From assembly GCA_017416915.1 (NCBI GenBank), contig JAFQAN010000002.1, positions 62,001 through 126,000 of the forward strand: DNA of 64,000 nt, read 5' to 3'. Below, one piece after another: positions 27,062 to 35,912 of this stretch. How positions within the stretch are numbered: the first letter of the stretch is position 1; every line of letters starts with the position of its first letter. The stretch comes from Alistipes sp. GTDB taxonomy: Bacteria > Bacteroidota > Bacteroidia > Bacteroidales > Rikenellaceae. The notes beneath the pieces were generated by a model. That model worked only from the letters and a program-made list of their open reading frames with translations. It was not told the origin of the DNA and did no database searches. Both the position numbers and the translations under genes were made by a program.

Positions 27062-28774
27062 ATGAAGAGATTTTCATTTTTGATGCTTATGTTTGCTCTC
27101 TTGGGCTTCGTAGCCTGTGAGCAGGATAAGCCTCTACCCGATGCTCAGGATGGCTTGGTGCTTAGCGCCGATGTCGAGAGTATTACGGCTGACGGTATGT
27201 CGGTTGCGAATTTTACCGTGAAGCTCAACAACGAGGTCGTTACAAGCGACTGCTACATCTATAATGTCGAGAGCGGCGAGCCACTCAGCGGCAGCTTCTT
27301 TACCTCTACGACGGAGGGTCGCTACTCGTTCTACGCTACGCGAGGCTCGATGAAGTCGAATACCGTGGTTATCGATGTACTTGCTGCTGGCGAGACCCCT
27401 GCCGAGAAGGTTGCGGTGTTGAGCGTCTCTAAGTCGGAGATTATCAGCAACGGTACTGATGCCGCTATCTTCGTTGTAAGTGTCGATAATGAGGATGTTA
27501 CCAACGATGCAAAGATCTATTTGGAGAGTAGCAATCAGCCTCTCGAAGGCAACAGCTTTACCACCACCGAGGAGGGTACCTATAAGTTCTTTGCCGAGGT
27601 GGAGGGTGCTAAGCGCTCACAGAGCGTTACGGTCGTTGCTAAGGCGGAGCCTGTTGTCGAGGAGAAGCCTATCGAGCTCTCTGCATCGGTTGATACTATC
27701 CGCGCTAATGGCGTCGATGCTGTGGCGTTTACCGTTAAGCAGGAGGGAAATATCGTTACCGACGCTTGCACTATCTATGTTGATGGCGCGAAGCTCAACG
27801 GCAGCCGTTTCTCGACCTATGCAGCTGGCACATACACCTTCTATGCCGTTAAGGGCAGTGTAACATCTAACGAGGTTGTTGTTACCGCCGAGGAGGTTAC
27901 CGATACGGGTAAAACCGTACTCTTTGCCGAGGGTGTATCTATCGCGTCGGGCTGGTACGATGTAAACAAGAAGGATAAGGGCAACAATGGCGATATTAAT
28001 ATGTGTTGGGCAGCGACCGCTGCAAATATGATTCAGTGGTGGCAGGATCGCTACGTTGCTGCTGGCAATGAGCTTCCCGCTGGTGCTGTAACAGGTCCTG
28101 GCGTAACGTCATACACCAACTATGGCCCATACGAACTCGAACTTATGAGTATGTTCCACTCGGAGTGGAATAACGATCGCGGCTGTCAGGTTGTTGAGGC
28201 TATTCCTTGGTACTTCGAGGGTGTGAACTATGGAGAATCTGCGTCGGCTGGTTCTCAGGCATATCCTTTGACCGCGGGCGGTTATTGGAAGGACGTGTGG
28301 CGCGATATTTATCCGAACCTCTACCACGACTACAACTATATGTTCTATTGGTACAAAAACCTTTATACAGGCTCATTCTTGGCTTGGACAGGTTGGGATG
28401 AGGCTTGTTCTGACAGTGCCACATTGCGTGGTACAGATGCCTATGTAGCGTTCTCGCGTCGTGTTATCGAGTTCTTGGAGCGCGGTGTTTCAGAGCTGAC
28501 AATATCGACCAACCCCAATGGTGGTACCTCTCACGCAACTACGTTGTGGGGCTGTGAGTACGATAATGCGACGGGTCTGGTAACACGCATTTGGATTACC
28601 GATTCGGACGATTTGGAGTATGGTCCTAAGCAGTCGTTGCTCAATGAGTACACGGTTAGTGCTTTGGATGGTAACTACCGCGTTGCGCTTAAAGGTAATA
28701 CCCGCTATGGTGAGGCGTATGCTATGGAGTTGCAGCCTCTCTCGGGCTATGGCTCAGGCGTTGCGAACAACTAA
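27062..28774 (+). CDS. Lipoprotein with three Ig-like domains and an IdeS-like (C66) cysteine protease domain
   Basis: A 570-residue lipoprotein (lipobox GFVAC, Cys at 19). Residues 33-106, 119-192 and 205-276 are three copies of an Ig-like domain, each with a [IV]xxxG.D...F.V pattern and a TYxFYA strand. From about 287 the protein matches streptococcal IdeS/Mac: GWYDVNK, then C315 in INMCWAATAANMIQWW, H491 in SHATTLWG and D514 in WITDSDD. K303 aligns with the IdeS oxyanion Lys84; the His-Asp spacing (23) is close to IdeS (22). IdeS cuts the IgG hinge; here the predicted location is the outer surface, and the substrate is not known but an immunoglobulin or host glycoprotein is a reasonable guess. 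It heads a tight three-ORF unit (17- and 19-nt gaps). Confidence 0.82.
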   Translation: MKRFSFLMLMFALLGFVACEQDKPLPDAQDGLVLSADVESITADGMSVANFTVKLNNEVVTSDCYIYNVESGEPLSGSFFTSTTEGRYSFYATRGSMKSNTVVIDVLAAGETPAEKVAVLSVSKSEIISNGTDAAIFVVSVDNEDVTNDAKIYLESSNQPLEGNSFTTTEEGTYKFFAEVEGAKRSQSVTVVAKAEPVVEEKPIELSASVDTIRANGVDAVAFTVKQEGNIVTDACTIYVDGAKLNGSRFSTYAAGTYTFYAVKGSVTSNEVVVTAEEVTDTGKTVLFAEGVSIASGWYDVNKKDKGNNGDINMCWAATAANMIQWWQDRYVAAGNELPAGAVTGPGVTSYTNYGPYELELMSMFHSEWNNDRGCQVVEAIPWYFEGVNYGESASAGSQAYPLTAGGYWKDVWRDIYPNLYHDYNYMFYWYKNLYTGSFLAWTGWDEACSDSATLRGTDAYVAFSRRVIEFLERGVSELTISTNPNGGTSHATTLWGCEYDNATGLVTRIWITDSDDLEYGPKQSLLNEYTVSALDGNYRVALKGNTRYGEAYAMELQPLSGYGSGVANN

Positions 28775-28791
28775 TCAAGGATGCAAAAAAA

Positions 28792-28953
28792 ATGAAGAAT
28801 ATGACAAATAATTCAGCATCTAAGTTTGGTGTTGTGGGTGTCGTACCATCGTACGATGCCCCTACATTCAATATTTTGGATATCGAGGTAGAGTCGGGCT
28901 TTGATGTGAGCGGTGTTACCGCCCCCGACTTCGATAATGAGAACGAGTTATAA
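28792..28953 (+). CDS. 53-residue small ORF between the two IdeS-like genes
   Basis: ATG at 28792, 17 nt after the upstream stop; TAA at 28951-28953, 19 nt before the next ATG. The product begins MKNMTNNSASKF and contains APTFNILDIEVESGFDVSG before an acidic end (DFDNENEL). It has no signal peptide or membrane segment. Short ORFs with a (V/I)E.E.VE.GF..S core are, from memory, common beside Bacteroidales surface-protein genes and have no assigned function. The close spacing and in-frame integrity support translation. It could be a leader or assembly peptide for its neighbours; that is speculation. Confidence 0.6.
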   Translation: MKNMTNNSASKFGVVGVVPSYDAPTFNILDIEVESGFDVSGVTAPDFDNENEL

Positions 28954-28972
28954 ACAAAGGTAGTTGTAAGGT

Positions 28973-31900
28973 ATGAAAAAGCTATTTTTTGCCATTGCAT
29001 CTATGTTTGTTGCTATGGCTTGTGTTACGGATGGTGTGGAGGTCTCTACGCCTAAGTTGGACTTGGTGCCTGTTGAGCTAAGTGTCGAGGATAGTGCGAC
29101 ACGTCTCGATGTCGATGGCAATGTGGTCAAGTGGGAGGTAGGCGATAAGATTAGCGTGATGTTTACGGGCGCCTCTACCACTCAGTTTGTTACGTTTGAG
29201 ATTACCGATGCTTCGCAGATTGTCAGCGATGGCAAGTGCGCTAAGTTTAGGGGTATGGTCCCTGCGGGTAGCTACTCTCGCGCCGTTGCTCTCTATCCTG
29301 GTGTTGCTACGGGCAGCGACTCGCTTGCTGTGAATGAGCACGCCTCGCAGAATGTCTATATGGGAGGCGTTGTTGATTACGCCGACAATTTGGTTGTTGC
29401 CGAGGGCAAGAGTGTTGTTGTAACGATGTCTCTTGCACACCATATGCACAAGATTGACTATAAGCTTACGGGCGATGTCAACTACAACAATATCGCTGTT
29501 GAGATGGTGGCAAGCTCTAATGACACGACGTTGGACCTTATACAGTTTGGTGGTTACGATATGTATAGTGGCGAGTGGAGTAGTAAGGCTACTACCAAGT
29601 CGCACTTCTCGGGCATCATCGACCATAACTTTGCATCGGAGCCTGTTGCATCGTCTATGATTTTCCCCTTCGAGGCTACCAACGTAACGCTCCTCTTCAA
29701 TGTCTATATCGACGGTAAGAAGCAGTATGCTATCGAGAAGGGTCCTATTTCGAGCTTCAAGATGTCGGCGGGCAAGAGTTCGACAATCAATCTCGCCCTC
29801 ACCGAGGATAACAAGGTCAAGGAGGAGAGTTCATCGGGCAGCTCAGGTCCCACCATCAATAGCGACTTTAACCCCGACTACTATATCACTACGTTTATGT
29901 CGGGTGTTTCTGGTATCTCTGGGTCATATGGCATAGGTTTTCGTGCCTATGTTAATGGCTCATATGTCGATGTGCATATTCCAGCCACACATGCCACTAC
30001 GTCATCTATCAATGAGGGAGATTATACGTGGACGAGTTCGTCGTGGTTTGGCTACAATTCGTTTGTTGATTTTACAGTACGTAATGGTGCTGGTTTGTAT
30101 GCTTTGGGATTGAAAAATACTACAACTCTAAAAGAGGGGCAAATGGTTGTATCTAAGGTGGATGGTAAATATGTTATTGACATTACATTAACTGATACAA
30201 ACTCTACAACAAAGAAGATACAGTATATCGGTGAGCTTAACGTGGAGAATGGCGGTTATGTGCCTACTGAGTCGGGTGGCTCGGGTGGCTCGGGTAGCGG
30301 CTCAGGCTCTTCGGATATCGAGCTTAACTCACTTACGGCGCAGGGTGTAGCGTCCAATGGCTGCTACTCGTTCGCGGGCGTTGATGCTAATGGCAATACC
30401 ATCGACCTATACGTAAATACGCAGGGAGCTACGGTAAATACCATCTCTCGTGGTCTCTACGAGTTTACAAATAGCACCTATGCCAATAACGAGGCTCTAT
30501 TCTATGCCAATAACCTCACTATCAACGGCTCTGCGAAGAGTGGTGTTGTGTCGGGTATGATGCACGTTACCTCGGCAAGCAGCAACAACGTAAACCTCAG
30601 CGTAAACCTTAACTTCGACGATGGCACGTCGCAGCGATATACCTTTGGTGGCGTTATAAGTAATGTTGCCGACAACAACCTCTACCTCATTGCCTCTAAG
30701 AGTTCGATTGAGGGTAGCGGCAACGACTACACCTACTTTACCGTAACGCAGGCTGGCGCCGATGTAACATCGCAGTGTACTATCTACATCAATGGTAGCG
30801 CTACGTATGATGCAACCTTCTCATCGACCACGCCTGGTACATATACCGTATATGCTCAAAAGGGTGGTGTTAAGTCAAACGAGCTTACTATTACGGTTGA
30901 GGAGTATGTAGTTCAGTCTATCACACTCACTGCAAGCAAGATAGAGTTGGTTGCCAATAGTGTTGATAGTGTAACCTTTACCGTTAAGCAGGGTAGCACC
31001 AACATCACGACAAGTGCCGAGATATATGTAAATGGTGTTCGTAACAATGGCTCGACCTTTACAGCAGCCTCGGCGGGTACATATAGCGTATATGCTATGT
31101 ATCAGGGCGTGAAGTCTAATACCGTAACGCTTACGGCGACTGCTCCCGACCCCTCTAACTATGAGATAGTATTTGCCGAGGGCGTAACTCTCACCACTGG
31201 TTGGTACGATGTAAACAAGAAGGCAACAGGTCTCAATGGCGATATCAATATGTGTTGGGCAGCTGCCTCTTCAAATATCATTCAGTGGTGGCAGGATAGA
31301 TATGTTGCTGCTGGCAATACACTCCCTTCGGGTGCGATAAGCGGTCCTGGTACAACCTCATATACGAACTATGGTCCATACGAGCTTGAACTTATGAATA
31401 TGTTCCTAACACAGTGGAATAATGAAAAGGGTGGTCATATGGAGCAGGCTATTCCTTGGTACTTTGAGGGCGTATTGAATGGTGGCGAGCTTGCATCATC
31501 AGGCTCGCAAGCATATCCTTTGACAGCGGGTGGCTATTTTTCAAGTGTGTGGAGTAGTATAACTCCATATATGTATAGAGGATATGATAGTAATGTCGGA
31601 TATGCCACATGCTATAATAACTACTATATTTGGGGTAATGGCTCATCATATACTGGCACAGATAGGTTAAAGAAGTTCTCGGACCTTGTAGTAGAGGCGT
31701 TTGAACATGGTATGGCGGGTCTTACTATAAGTCTTTCTGCAACCCTCAGCTCCACGCACCACGCAACAACCTTGTGGGGCTATGAGATTGACAAAACTAC
31801 GGGTCTTCTTACGCGAGTATGGATTACCGACTCTGACGACTTGGAGGACGAGCCTAAGTCGCAGATACTCAACGAGTACACCGTGTCGATTGGTACAGGT

Positions 31901-31996
31901 AATTCGCAGATTAAACTGTCGGGAGGCTCGCGATATGGTGCTTGTTATGTAGTGTCGCTACATCCTATTTCGGGCTATGGCTCGGCAGACAACTAA
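28973..31996 (+). CDS. Large lipoprotein with fimbrillin-like N-terminus, Ig-like repeats and an IdeS-like (C66) protease domain
   Basis: A 1007-residue lipoprotein (lipobox VAMACV, Cys at 17). Residues about 25-280 resemble fimbrillin-like surface proteins (TRLDVDGNVVKWEVGDKISV). Two further beta modules follow (about 300-430 and 447-560), separated by Ser/Gly linkers, then two Ig-like repeats (about 570-643 and 649-720) of the kind in the upstream gene. The C-terminal domain from about 735 matches IdeS: GWYDVNK with K749, C761 in INMCWAAASSNIIQWW, H930 in THHATTLWG and D953 in WITDSDD. Its protease domain is clearly paralogous to the upstream one, down to the shared ending SGYGS. Stretches within it are more AT-rich than the rest, suggesting recombination. 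Confidence 0.82.
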   Translation: MKKLFFAIASMFVAMACVTDGVEVSTPKLDLVPVELSVEDSATRLDVDGNVVKWEVGDKISVMFTGASTTQFVTFEITDASQIVSDGKCAKFRGMVPAGSYSRAVALYPGVATGSDSLAVNEHASQNVYMGGVVDYADNLVVAEGKSVVVTMSLAHHMHKIDYKLTGDVNYNNIAVEMVASSNDTTLDLIQFGGYDMYSGEWSSKATTKSHFSGIIDHNFASEPVASSMIFPFEATNVTLLFNVYIDGKKQYAIEKGPISSFKMSAGKSSTINLALTEDNKVKEESSSGSSGPTINSDFNPDYYITTFMSGVSGISGSYGIGFRAYVNGSYVDVHIPATHATTSSINEGDYTWTSSSWFGYNSFVDFTVRNGAGLYALGLKNTTTLKEGQMVVSKVDGKYVIDITLTDTNSTTKKIQYIGELNVENGGYVPTESGGSGGSGSGSGSSDIELNSLTAQGVASNGCYSFAGVDANGNTIDLYVNTQGATVNTISRGLYEFTNSTYANNEALFYANNLTINGSAKSGVVSGMMHVTSASSNNVNLSVNLNFDDGTSQRYTFGGVISNVADNNLYLIASKSSIEGSGNDYTYFTVTQAGADVTSQCTIYINGSATYDATFSSTTPGTYTVYAQKGGVKSNELTITVEEYVVQSITLTASKIELVANSVDSVTFTVKQGSTNITTSAEIYVNGVRNNGSTFTAASAGTYSVYAMYQGVKSNTVTLTATAPDPSNYEIVFAEGVTLTTGWYDVNKKATGLNGDINMCWAAASSNIIQWWQDRYVAAGNTLPSGAISGPGTTSYTNYGPYELELMNMFLTQWNNEKGGHMEQAIPWYFEGVLNGGELASSGSQAYPLTAGGYFSSVWSSITPYMYRGYDSNVGYATCYNNYYIWGNGSSYTGTDRLKKFSDLVVEAFEHGMAGLTISLSATLSSTHHATTLWGYEIDKTTGLLTRVWITDSDDLEDEPKSQILNEYTVSIGTGNSQIKLSGGSRYGACYVVSLHPISGYGSADN

Positions 31997-32041
31997 TATT
32001 TAGTGTCGTAGGTTGCGACCTACTAACTATCTGCTAAGAGA

Positions 32042-32090
32042 TACCCCTCGGACGTGCTTTTGGGTGCGTTGCCGAGGGGTACTCTTTTTG
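32042..32090 (+). terminator. Terminator after the second IdeS-like gene, possible divergent member of the GTAC hairpin family
   Basis: TACCCCTCGG at 32042-32051 pairs with CCGAGGGGTA at 32072-32081, followed by CTCTTTTT. The loop contains GTGC...GTGC where other hairpins of the family have GTAC...GTAC; in RNA these would still pair using two G-U wobbles. Confidence 0.65.
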
Positions 32091-32129
32091 CGATGCGCGG
32101 CTATCACTCCAAGCCGCCGCGCACGGGCT

Positions 32130-32370
32130 ACGCGCAGCTGAGAACGTCTGAGAATGCCTGAGAACGACTGTGTTTTTAGGGGTCTCGTAGTCTCGCAGTC
32201 TCGCGGTCCTGTGGTCCTGTGGTCCCGCAGTCCCGCAGTCTCGCAGTCCCGTAGTCCCGTTGGCGCGCCTCCCAGTCTTTCCCAGTTATTCCCAGCCGTT
32301 CTCAGTCTTTCTCAGCCAATTGCGCGCCTCTCAGCCGTTCTCAGCCAATCGCGCCTCTCAGCAACAATAA
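32130..32370. repeat. Composite intergenic repeat block 2 (convergent gap)
   Basis: Forward 10-bp tandem repeats (CTGAGAACGT-like) at about 32136-32170, 8-bp tandem repeats (TCTCGCAG/TCCCGCAG-like) at about 32182-32260, and inverted 10-bp repeats (CTCAGTCTTT-like) at about 32270-32360. The two 10-mer blocks are inverted and could fold into a long stem. No gene is supported. Confidence 0.85.
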
Positions 32371-32426
32371 AAAAATATCTGCACCCCAAAGGCTGGGATG
32401 CAGATATTGTTTTACTGTGAGAGTTG

Positions 32427-33341
32427 TTACTCGATAATCTGACCAGTAGAGTCATTGTAGAGCGAATAGTCGCCCTCGAAGGTTACGTAGTGGCGACCGA
32501 TACGAACGCCATTCTCAAAGTCGTAGAGCGTTACGAGCAACTCAAATTTGTTGCCCTCGACAATAAGCTTGCCATCCGAGAAATTCCAGCTCTCTGCAAC
32601 ACCACCATACTCATTCATGCGCTCATATACGCTGAAACCTCCCTCGATAACGGGACCCATACCTGTTGCTTGCCACTTAACCTCGTACTCGCCGTCGGGA
32701 ACAGTGAGTGTGCCATCGTCGGGCTTGTTAGAGTACAAATCAACGGTGTAGTAGTAGGCATTGGGGGTATTATGGGTAAACTTGCGGAACCAACCGTAGC
32801 CCTGCTCCTGCGCCCAATCACCACCGCTAAGCTCTCCATCTGTGAAGAAGAGGTAGTAGTTGTAGTCGGCGCCGTCGCGGTTGCCATAGTAGATACCGTG
32901 CAGCTTAGGTGCTACGACAGTCTCGTCAATCTCGCTGTTAGCCTTCTGATTAACCATCACCGTAAACGACTCCTCGCCGCACGATGCCGTGATGTTGCAC
33001 GAGCGCGAGAAATTGGTTTGGTTGCGCTTCACCGAGAACGTAATCTCGTTAGGAGTCTGGCTGTTGATGTGGATAACCCATTGGTCATTCTCCTCCAAAT
33101 CGGTTGTTACGACAATGTCGCTTGCCGAAGCACCCGTAATAGAGTAGCTAATAGTACCATTACCACCATTAGCGCTAAATACCATAGCGCCCTCCGACAG
33201 TAGGGTTAGCTCAACCTCGTCGCCAGGTGTAGGGGTAGGCGTAGGTGTAGGGGTCGGGGTAGGCCCGTTGTTGTCAGGCGTGTTATCCTCGCAGCTTGCC
33301 AACATAAGACCCATTGCGAGTAAAAGAAAAAGTTTTCTCAT
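32427..33341 (-). CDS. Lipoprotein with BACON-like domain
   Basis: A 304-residue lipoprotein: lipobox MLASCEDN and a repetitive Thr-Pro linker (PTPTPTPTPTPTPG), followed by a domain of about 90 residues resembling BACON beta-sandwiches (FSANGGNGTISYSI, then FSRSCNITASCGEESFTVMV). The remaining 160 residues form a beta-rich module containing YYLFFTDGELSGG and YYYTVDLYSNKPDDG. BACON domains are thought to bind carbohydrate or mucin glycoproteins. It is convergent with the protease genes and its own transcript appears monocistronic. Function beyond a surface-binding role is not evident. Confidence 0.78.
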   Translation of the reverse strand: MRKLFLLLAMGLMLASCEDNTPDNNGPTPTPTPTPTPTPGDEVELTLLSEGAMVFSANGGNGTISYSITGASASDIVVTTDLEENDQWVIHINSQTPNEITFSVKRNQTNFSRSCNITASCGEESFTVMVNQKANSEIDETVVAPKLHGIYYGNRDGADYNYYLFFTDGELSGGDWAQEQGYGWFRKFTHNTPNAYYYTVDLYSNKPDDGTLTVPDGEYEVKWQATGMGPVIEGGFSVYERMNEYGGVAESWNFSDGKLIVEGNKFELLVTLYDFENGVRIGRHYVTFEGDYSLYNDSTGQIIE

Positions 33342-33376
33342 AGATGAATAATTATTAGTAGTTAAAATTCTGTTTT

Positions 33377-34366
33377 TTAATGTTTGTATCTCTCTAAGAA
33401 CGACCTGTTTACGATGACGCGCACCTCGCGGTGTAGCACCCTAAACTCTATGGGCGTTACGCCCAACCACTCGCCATCGACCTCCAATGGTGTCTCGGGC
33501 GATGACTCGATGCGAATCTTGCGCCCTTGGGCGTGAAGCACGTGTCCGATAGAGTAGATGTCGCCATTGAACAACCTACGTATGCGGAATAGCACGTGCC
33601 ACCAGTGCATCGGCTTAATCATCGTAATATCGAGCAGACCATCATCGGCAACAGCCGCAGGGAGCTGCTGCATACCACCACCGTTGTACTTACCGACACC
33701 GATAGCGATACTGAATAGCAGGTTGTTGTATATGAGTCGGTCATCAACCCATATCTTGACACCCGTAGATTTGTACTTGAAGAACGAACGTATCATACAC
33801 CATAGGTAGATACTTGCTCCCGAGCGCCCTTTGGTTTTCAGGTGCTGGTAGCCGCGGTTTACCACGGCGTCGAAGCCTACACCCGCCACGTTGGCCATAT
33901 GGCGCGTCTGGCGGTATAGCGACTCCTCGTAATCGACCTCCGCGACATCCTGCAAGAAGGTGTAACCCTCCTTCAAGGCGCGTATAGCCTCCGAGTAGTG
34001 CGTGGGAATGCCGTACATACGTATCCAGTCGTTGCCCGTACCCACAGCGATAACGGCAATGGTAACGTCGGTGGGTGCCACGCTCTTCTGGATGAAGAGT
34101 CCGTTTACCACCTCGTGCAACGTGCCGTCGCCACCGACAACGATGATATGGCGATAGCCCATCTCCACAGCCGACACCGTTAGCTCCGTGGCGTGGCACT
34201 TATGCTCCGTGAAGACCGCCTCGCAGGCTATGCCATTGTCGCGCAGTAGCTTCGAGATGAGGGGGTAATCGTCCAAACCCTTGCCTGAGCCAGCAATGGG
34301 ATTGACGATTACAAACCACTTAACGCCACTCTCAACGGTGGGCCTATCCAACGTCTGTTGCTTCAT
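33377..34366 (-). CDS. Diacylglycerol/lipid kinase family protein (YegS/BmrU-like)
   Basis: A 329-residue lipid kinase. The nucleotide-binding motifs are NPIAGSGKG near residue 22 and VVGGDGTLHEVVNGL near residue 76, with GTGNDW slightly further on; these match the DAGK catalytic domain. The C-terminal half has LDITMIKP and the lipid-binding beta fold ending EVDGEWLG. Family members phosphorylate diacylglycerol, sphingoid bases or related lipids at the inner membrane; Bacteroidetes make sphingolipids, so a sphingosine or ceramide kinase role is possible. It lies 18 nt downstream of pepD, probably co-transcribed. Confidence 0.9.
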   Translation of the reverse strand: MKQQTLDRPTVESGVKWFVIVNPIAGSGKGLDDYPLISKLLRDNGIACEAVFTEHKCHATELTVSAVEMGYRHIIVVGGDGTLHEVVNGLFIQKSVAPTDVTIAVIAVGTGNDWIRMYGIPTHYSEAIRALKEGYTFLQDVAEVDYEESLYRQTRHMANVAGVGFDAVVNRGYQHLKTKGRSGASIYLWCMIRSFFKYKSTGVKIWVDDRLIYNNLLFSIAIGVGKYNGGGMQQLPAAVADDGLLDITMIKPMHWWHVLFRIRRLFNGDIYSIGHVLHAQGRKIRIESSPETPLEVDGEWLGVTPIEFRVLHREVRVIVNRSFLERYKH

Positions 34367-34384
34367 CGCTCCGATGTTTGGTTA

Positions 34385-35845
34385 CTACTTCTTGGGAGCG
34401 TTACGCAGGGTGTTGAGCAGGAAGTCGTAGAACTTCTCTACCGAAGCAATCTCCACCTTCTCGTCGGGAGAGTGGGGGTAGCAGATGGTAGGACCAAACG
34501 AAATCATATCCATTCCAGGGTACTTAGCACCAATGATGCCGCACTCCAAACCTGCGTGAATAGCTGTTACAGATGGCTTCTTGCCGTAGAGCTTCTCGTA
34601 TGAAGCGAGCATAGTGTGCAGGATGGGCGACTGCATATTGGGGTTCCAGCCGCTGTACGAACCCGAAAGCTCAACATCGGCGCCTGCAAGCTCAAATACC
34701 GACGAGATAGCGCCTGCCAACTCGCCCTTCTCGGTATCTACCGACGAGCGCAACAGACACTGAATCTTGATTGTCGAGCCGTCCGACACCACGCGGGCAA
34801 GGTTTGTCGATGTCTGCACCAGACCCTCCATAGCCATCGACATACGCTGCACGCCGTTGGGGCAGCCGCAGATGGCGCGGATGAGCGAGTGTGAGGTGAG
34901 GTGCGGCATAATCTTCTCGGGGCAGGCAACCTCCTCGGCAAAAATCTGGATGTTGTCCTCGATACCCTCGAACTCCTTGATGATGACCTTCTCGAACGAC
35001 TTGACGTTAGCCTCGAAGATAGACTTCTCTGCCTCGCGAACGACGATGACAGCCTGAGCCTCACGAGGTATAGCGTTGCGCAAGCCACCGCCATCAACCT
35101 CGGCAACCTCCAAGCCGTATGACTCGGTCTCCTGACGCAACAGGCGGAAAAGCACCTTGTTGGCGTTGGCACGCTGATAGCCAATCTGAATACCTGAGTG
35201 TCCACCCTTCAAGCCCTTTACCGTTACGCGGTAGGCGGCGAACTTGCCCTCCAAAGGCTGCTCCTTATACTTGAAAGTGATGTTTGCATCTAAACCACCA
35301 GCGCAGCCTACGTACAACTCGCCCTCGGTCTCCGAGTCGAGGTTGAGCAATATCTCGCCTTTGAGCATACCGCCCTGCAAGCCGAAAGCACCATCCATAC
35401 CCGTCTCCTCGGTGGCGGTGAAGAGTGCCTCCAACGGACCGTGTACCAACTCGTCGTCCTCCAACGCCGCCATAGCAGCTGCTACGCCGATGCCGTTGTC
35501 AGCACCGAGAGTAGTGCCGTTTGCTGTAACCCACTCGCCGTCGATATATGCCTCGATGGGGTCGGTCTCAAAGTCGAAGACCTTGTCGTTGTTCTTCTGA
35601 GGCACCATATCGGTATGTGCCTGCAAGATGATACCCTTGCGGTCCTCCATACCAGGAGTTGCGGGCTTATACACATAGACGTTCTGAGCCTCGTCAATCT
35701 TATGCTCTAAGCCAAGCTCCTCTGCCCACTTTACGATATATGCGCGAATGGCATCCTCCGAGTGTGAGGGGTGCGGAATGTTGCAAATCTCGGCAAAGTG
35801 CTTCCAAACCAGAGCTGGCTTCAATGCTTTTAAGTTCTTGTCCAT
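34385..35845 (-). CDS. pepD: Aminoacyl-histidine dipeptidase (PepD, peptidase M20)
   Basis: A cytosolic zinc dipeptidase of 486 residues that cleaves a broad set of dipeptides. The metal ligands are recognisable in LQAHTDMVPQ, LGADNGIGVA and TATEETGMDGAFGL, and LNLDSETEGELYVGCAGG is typical of the PepD branch. Full length for the family. The downstream lipid kinase gene follows after 18 nt. There is no signal peptide, in agreement with intracellular peptide use. Confidence 0.94.
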   Translation of the reverse strand: MDKNLKALKPALVWKHFAEICNIPHPSHSEDAIRAYIVKWAEELGLEHKIDEAQNVYVYKPATPGMEDRKGIILQAHTDMVPQKNNDKVFDFETDPIEAYIDGEWVTANGTTLGADNGIGVAAAMAALEDDELVHGPLEALFTATEETGMDGAFGLQGGMLKGEILLNLDSETEGELYVGCAGGLDANITFKYKEQPLEGKFAAYRVTVKGLKGGHSGIQIGYQRANANKVLFRLLRQETESYGLEVAEVDGGGLRNAIPREAQAVIVVREAEKSIFEANVKSFEKVIIKEFEGIEDNIQIFAEEVACPEKIMPHLTSHSLIRAICGCPNGVQRMSMAMEGLVQTSTNLARVVSDGSTIKIQCLLRSSVDTEKGELAGAISSVFELAGADVELSGSYSGWNPNMQSPILHTMLASYEKLYGKKPSVTAIHAGLECGIIGAKYPGMDMISFGPTICYPHSPDEKVEIASVEKFYDFLLNTLRNAPKK

Positions 35846-35912
35846 AATTTTTAAGGTTTTATTTAGTTGTTAATAAATTATTTACATTATTCATTGTTAG
35901 TGCGTTATCTGC

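Noticed and set aside
27062-31996. Streptopain (C10) family assignment for the two proteases
   Set aside because: The order and context of Cys, His and Asp (GWYDVNK, MCWAA, HATTLWG, WITDSD) follow IdeS; the C10 prodomain and motifs are not seen.
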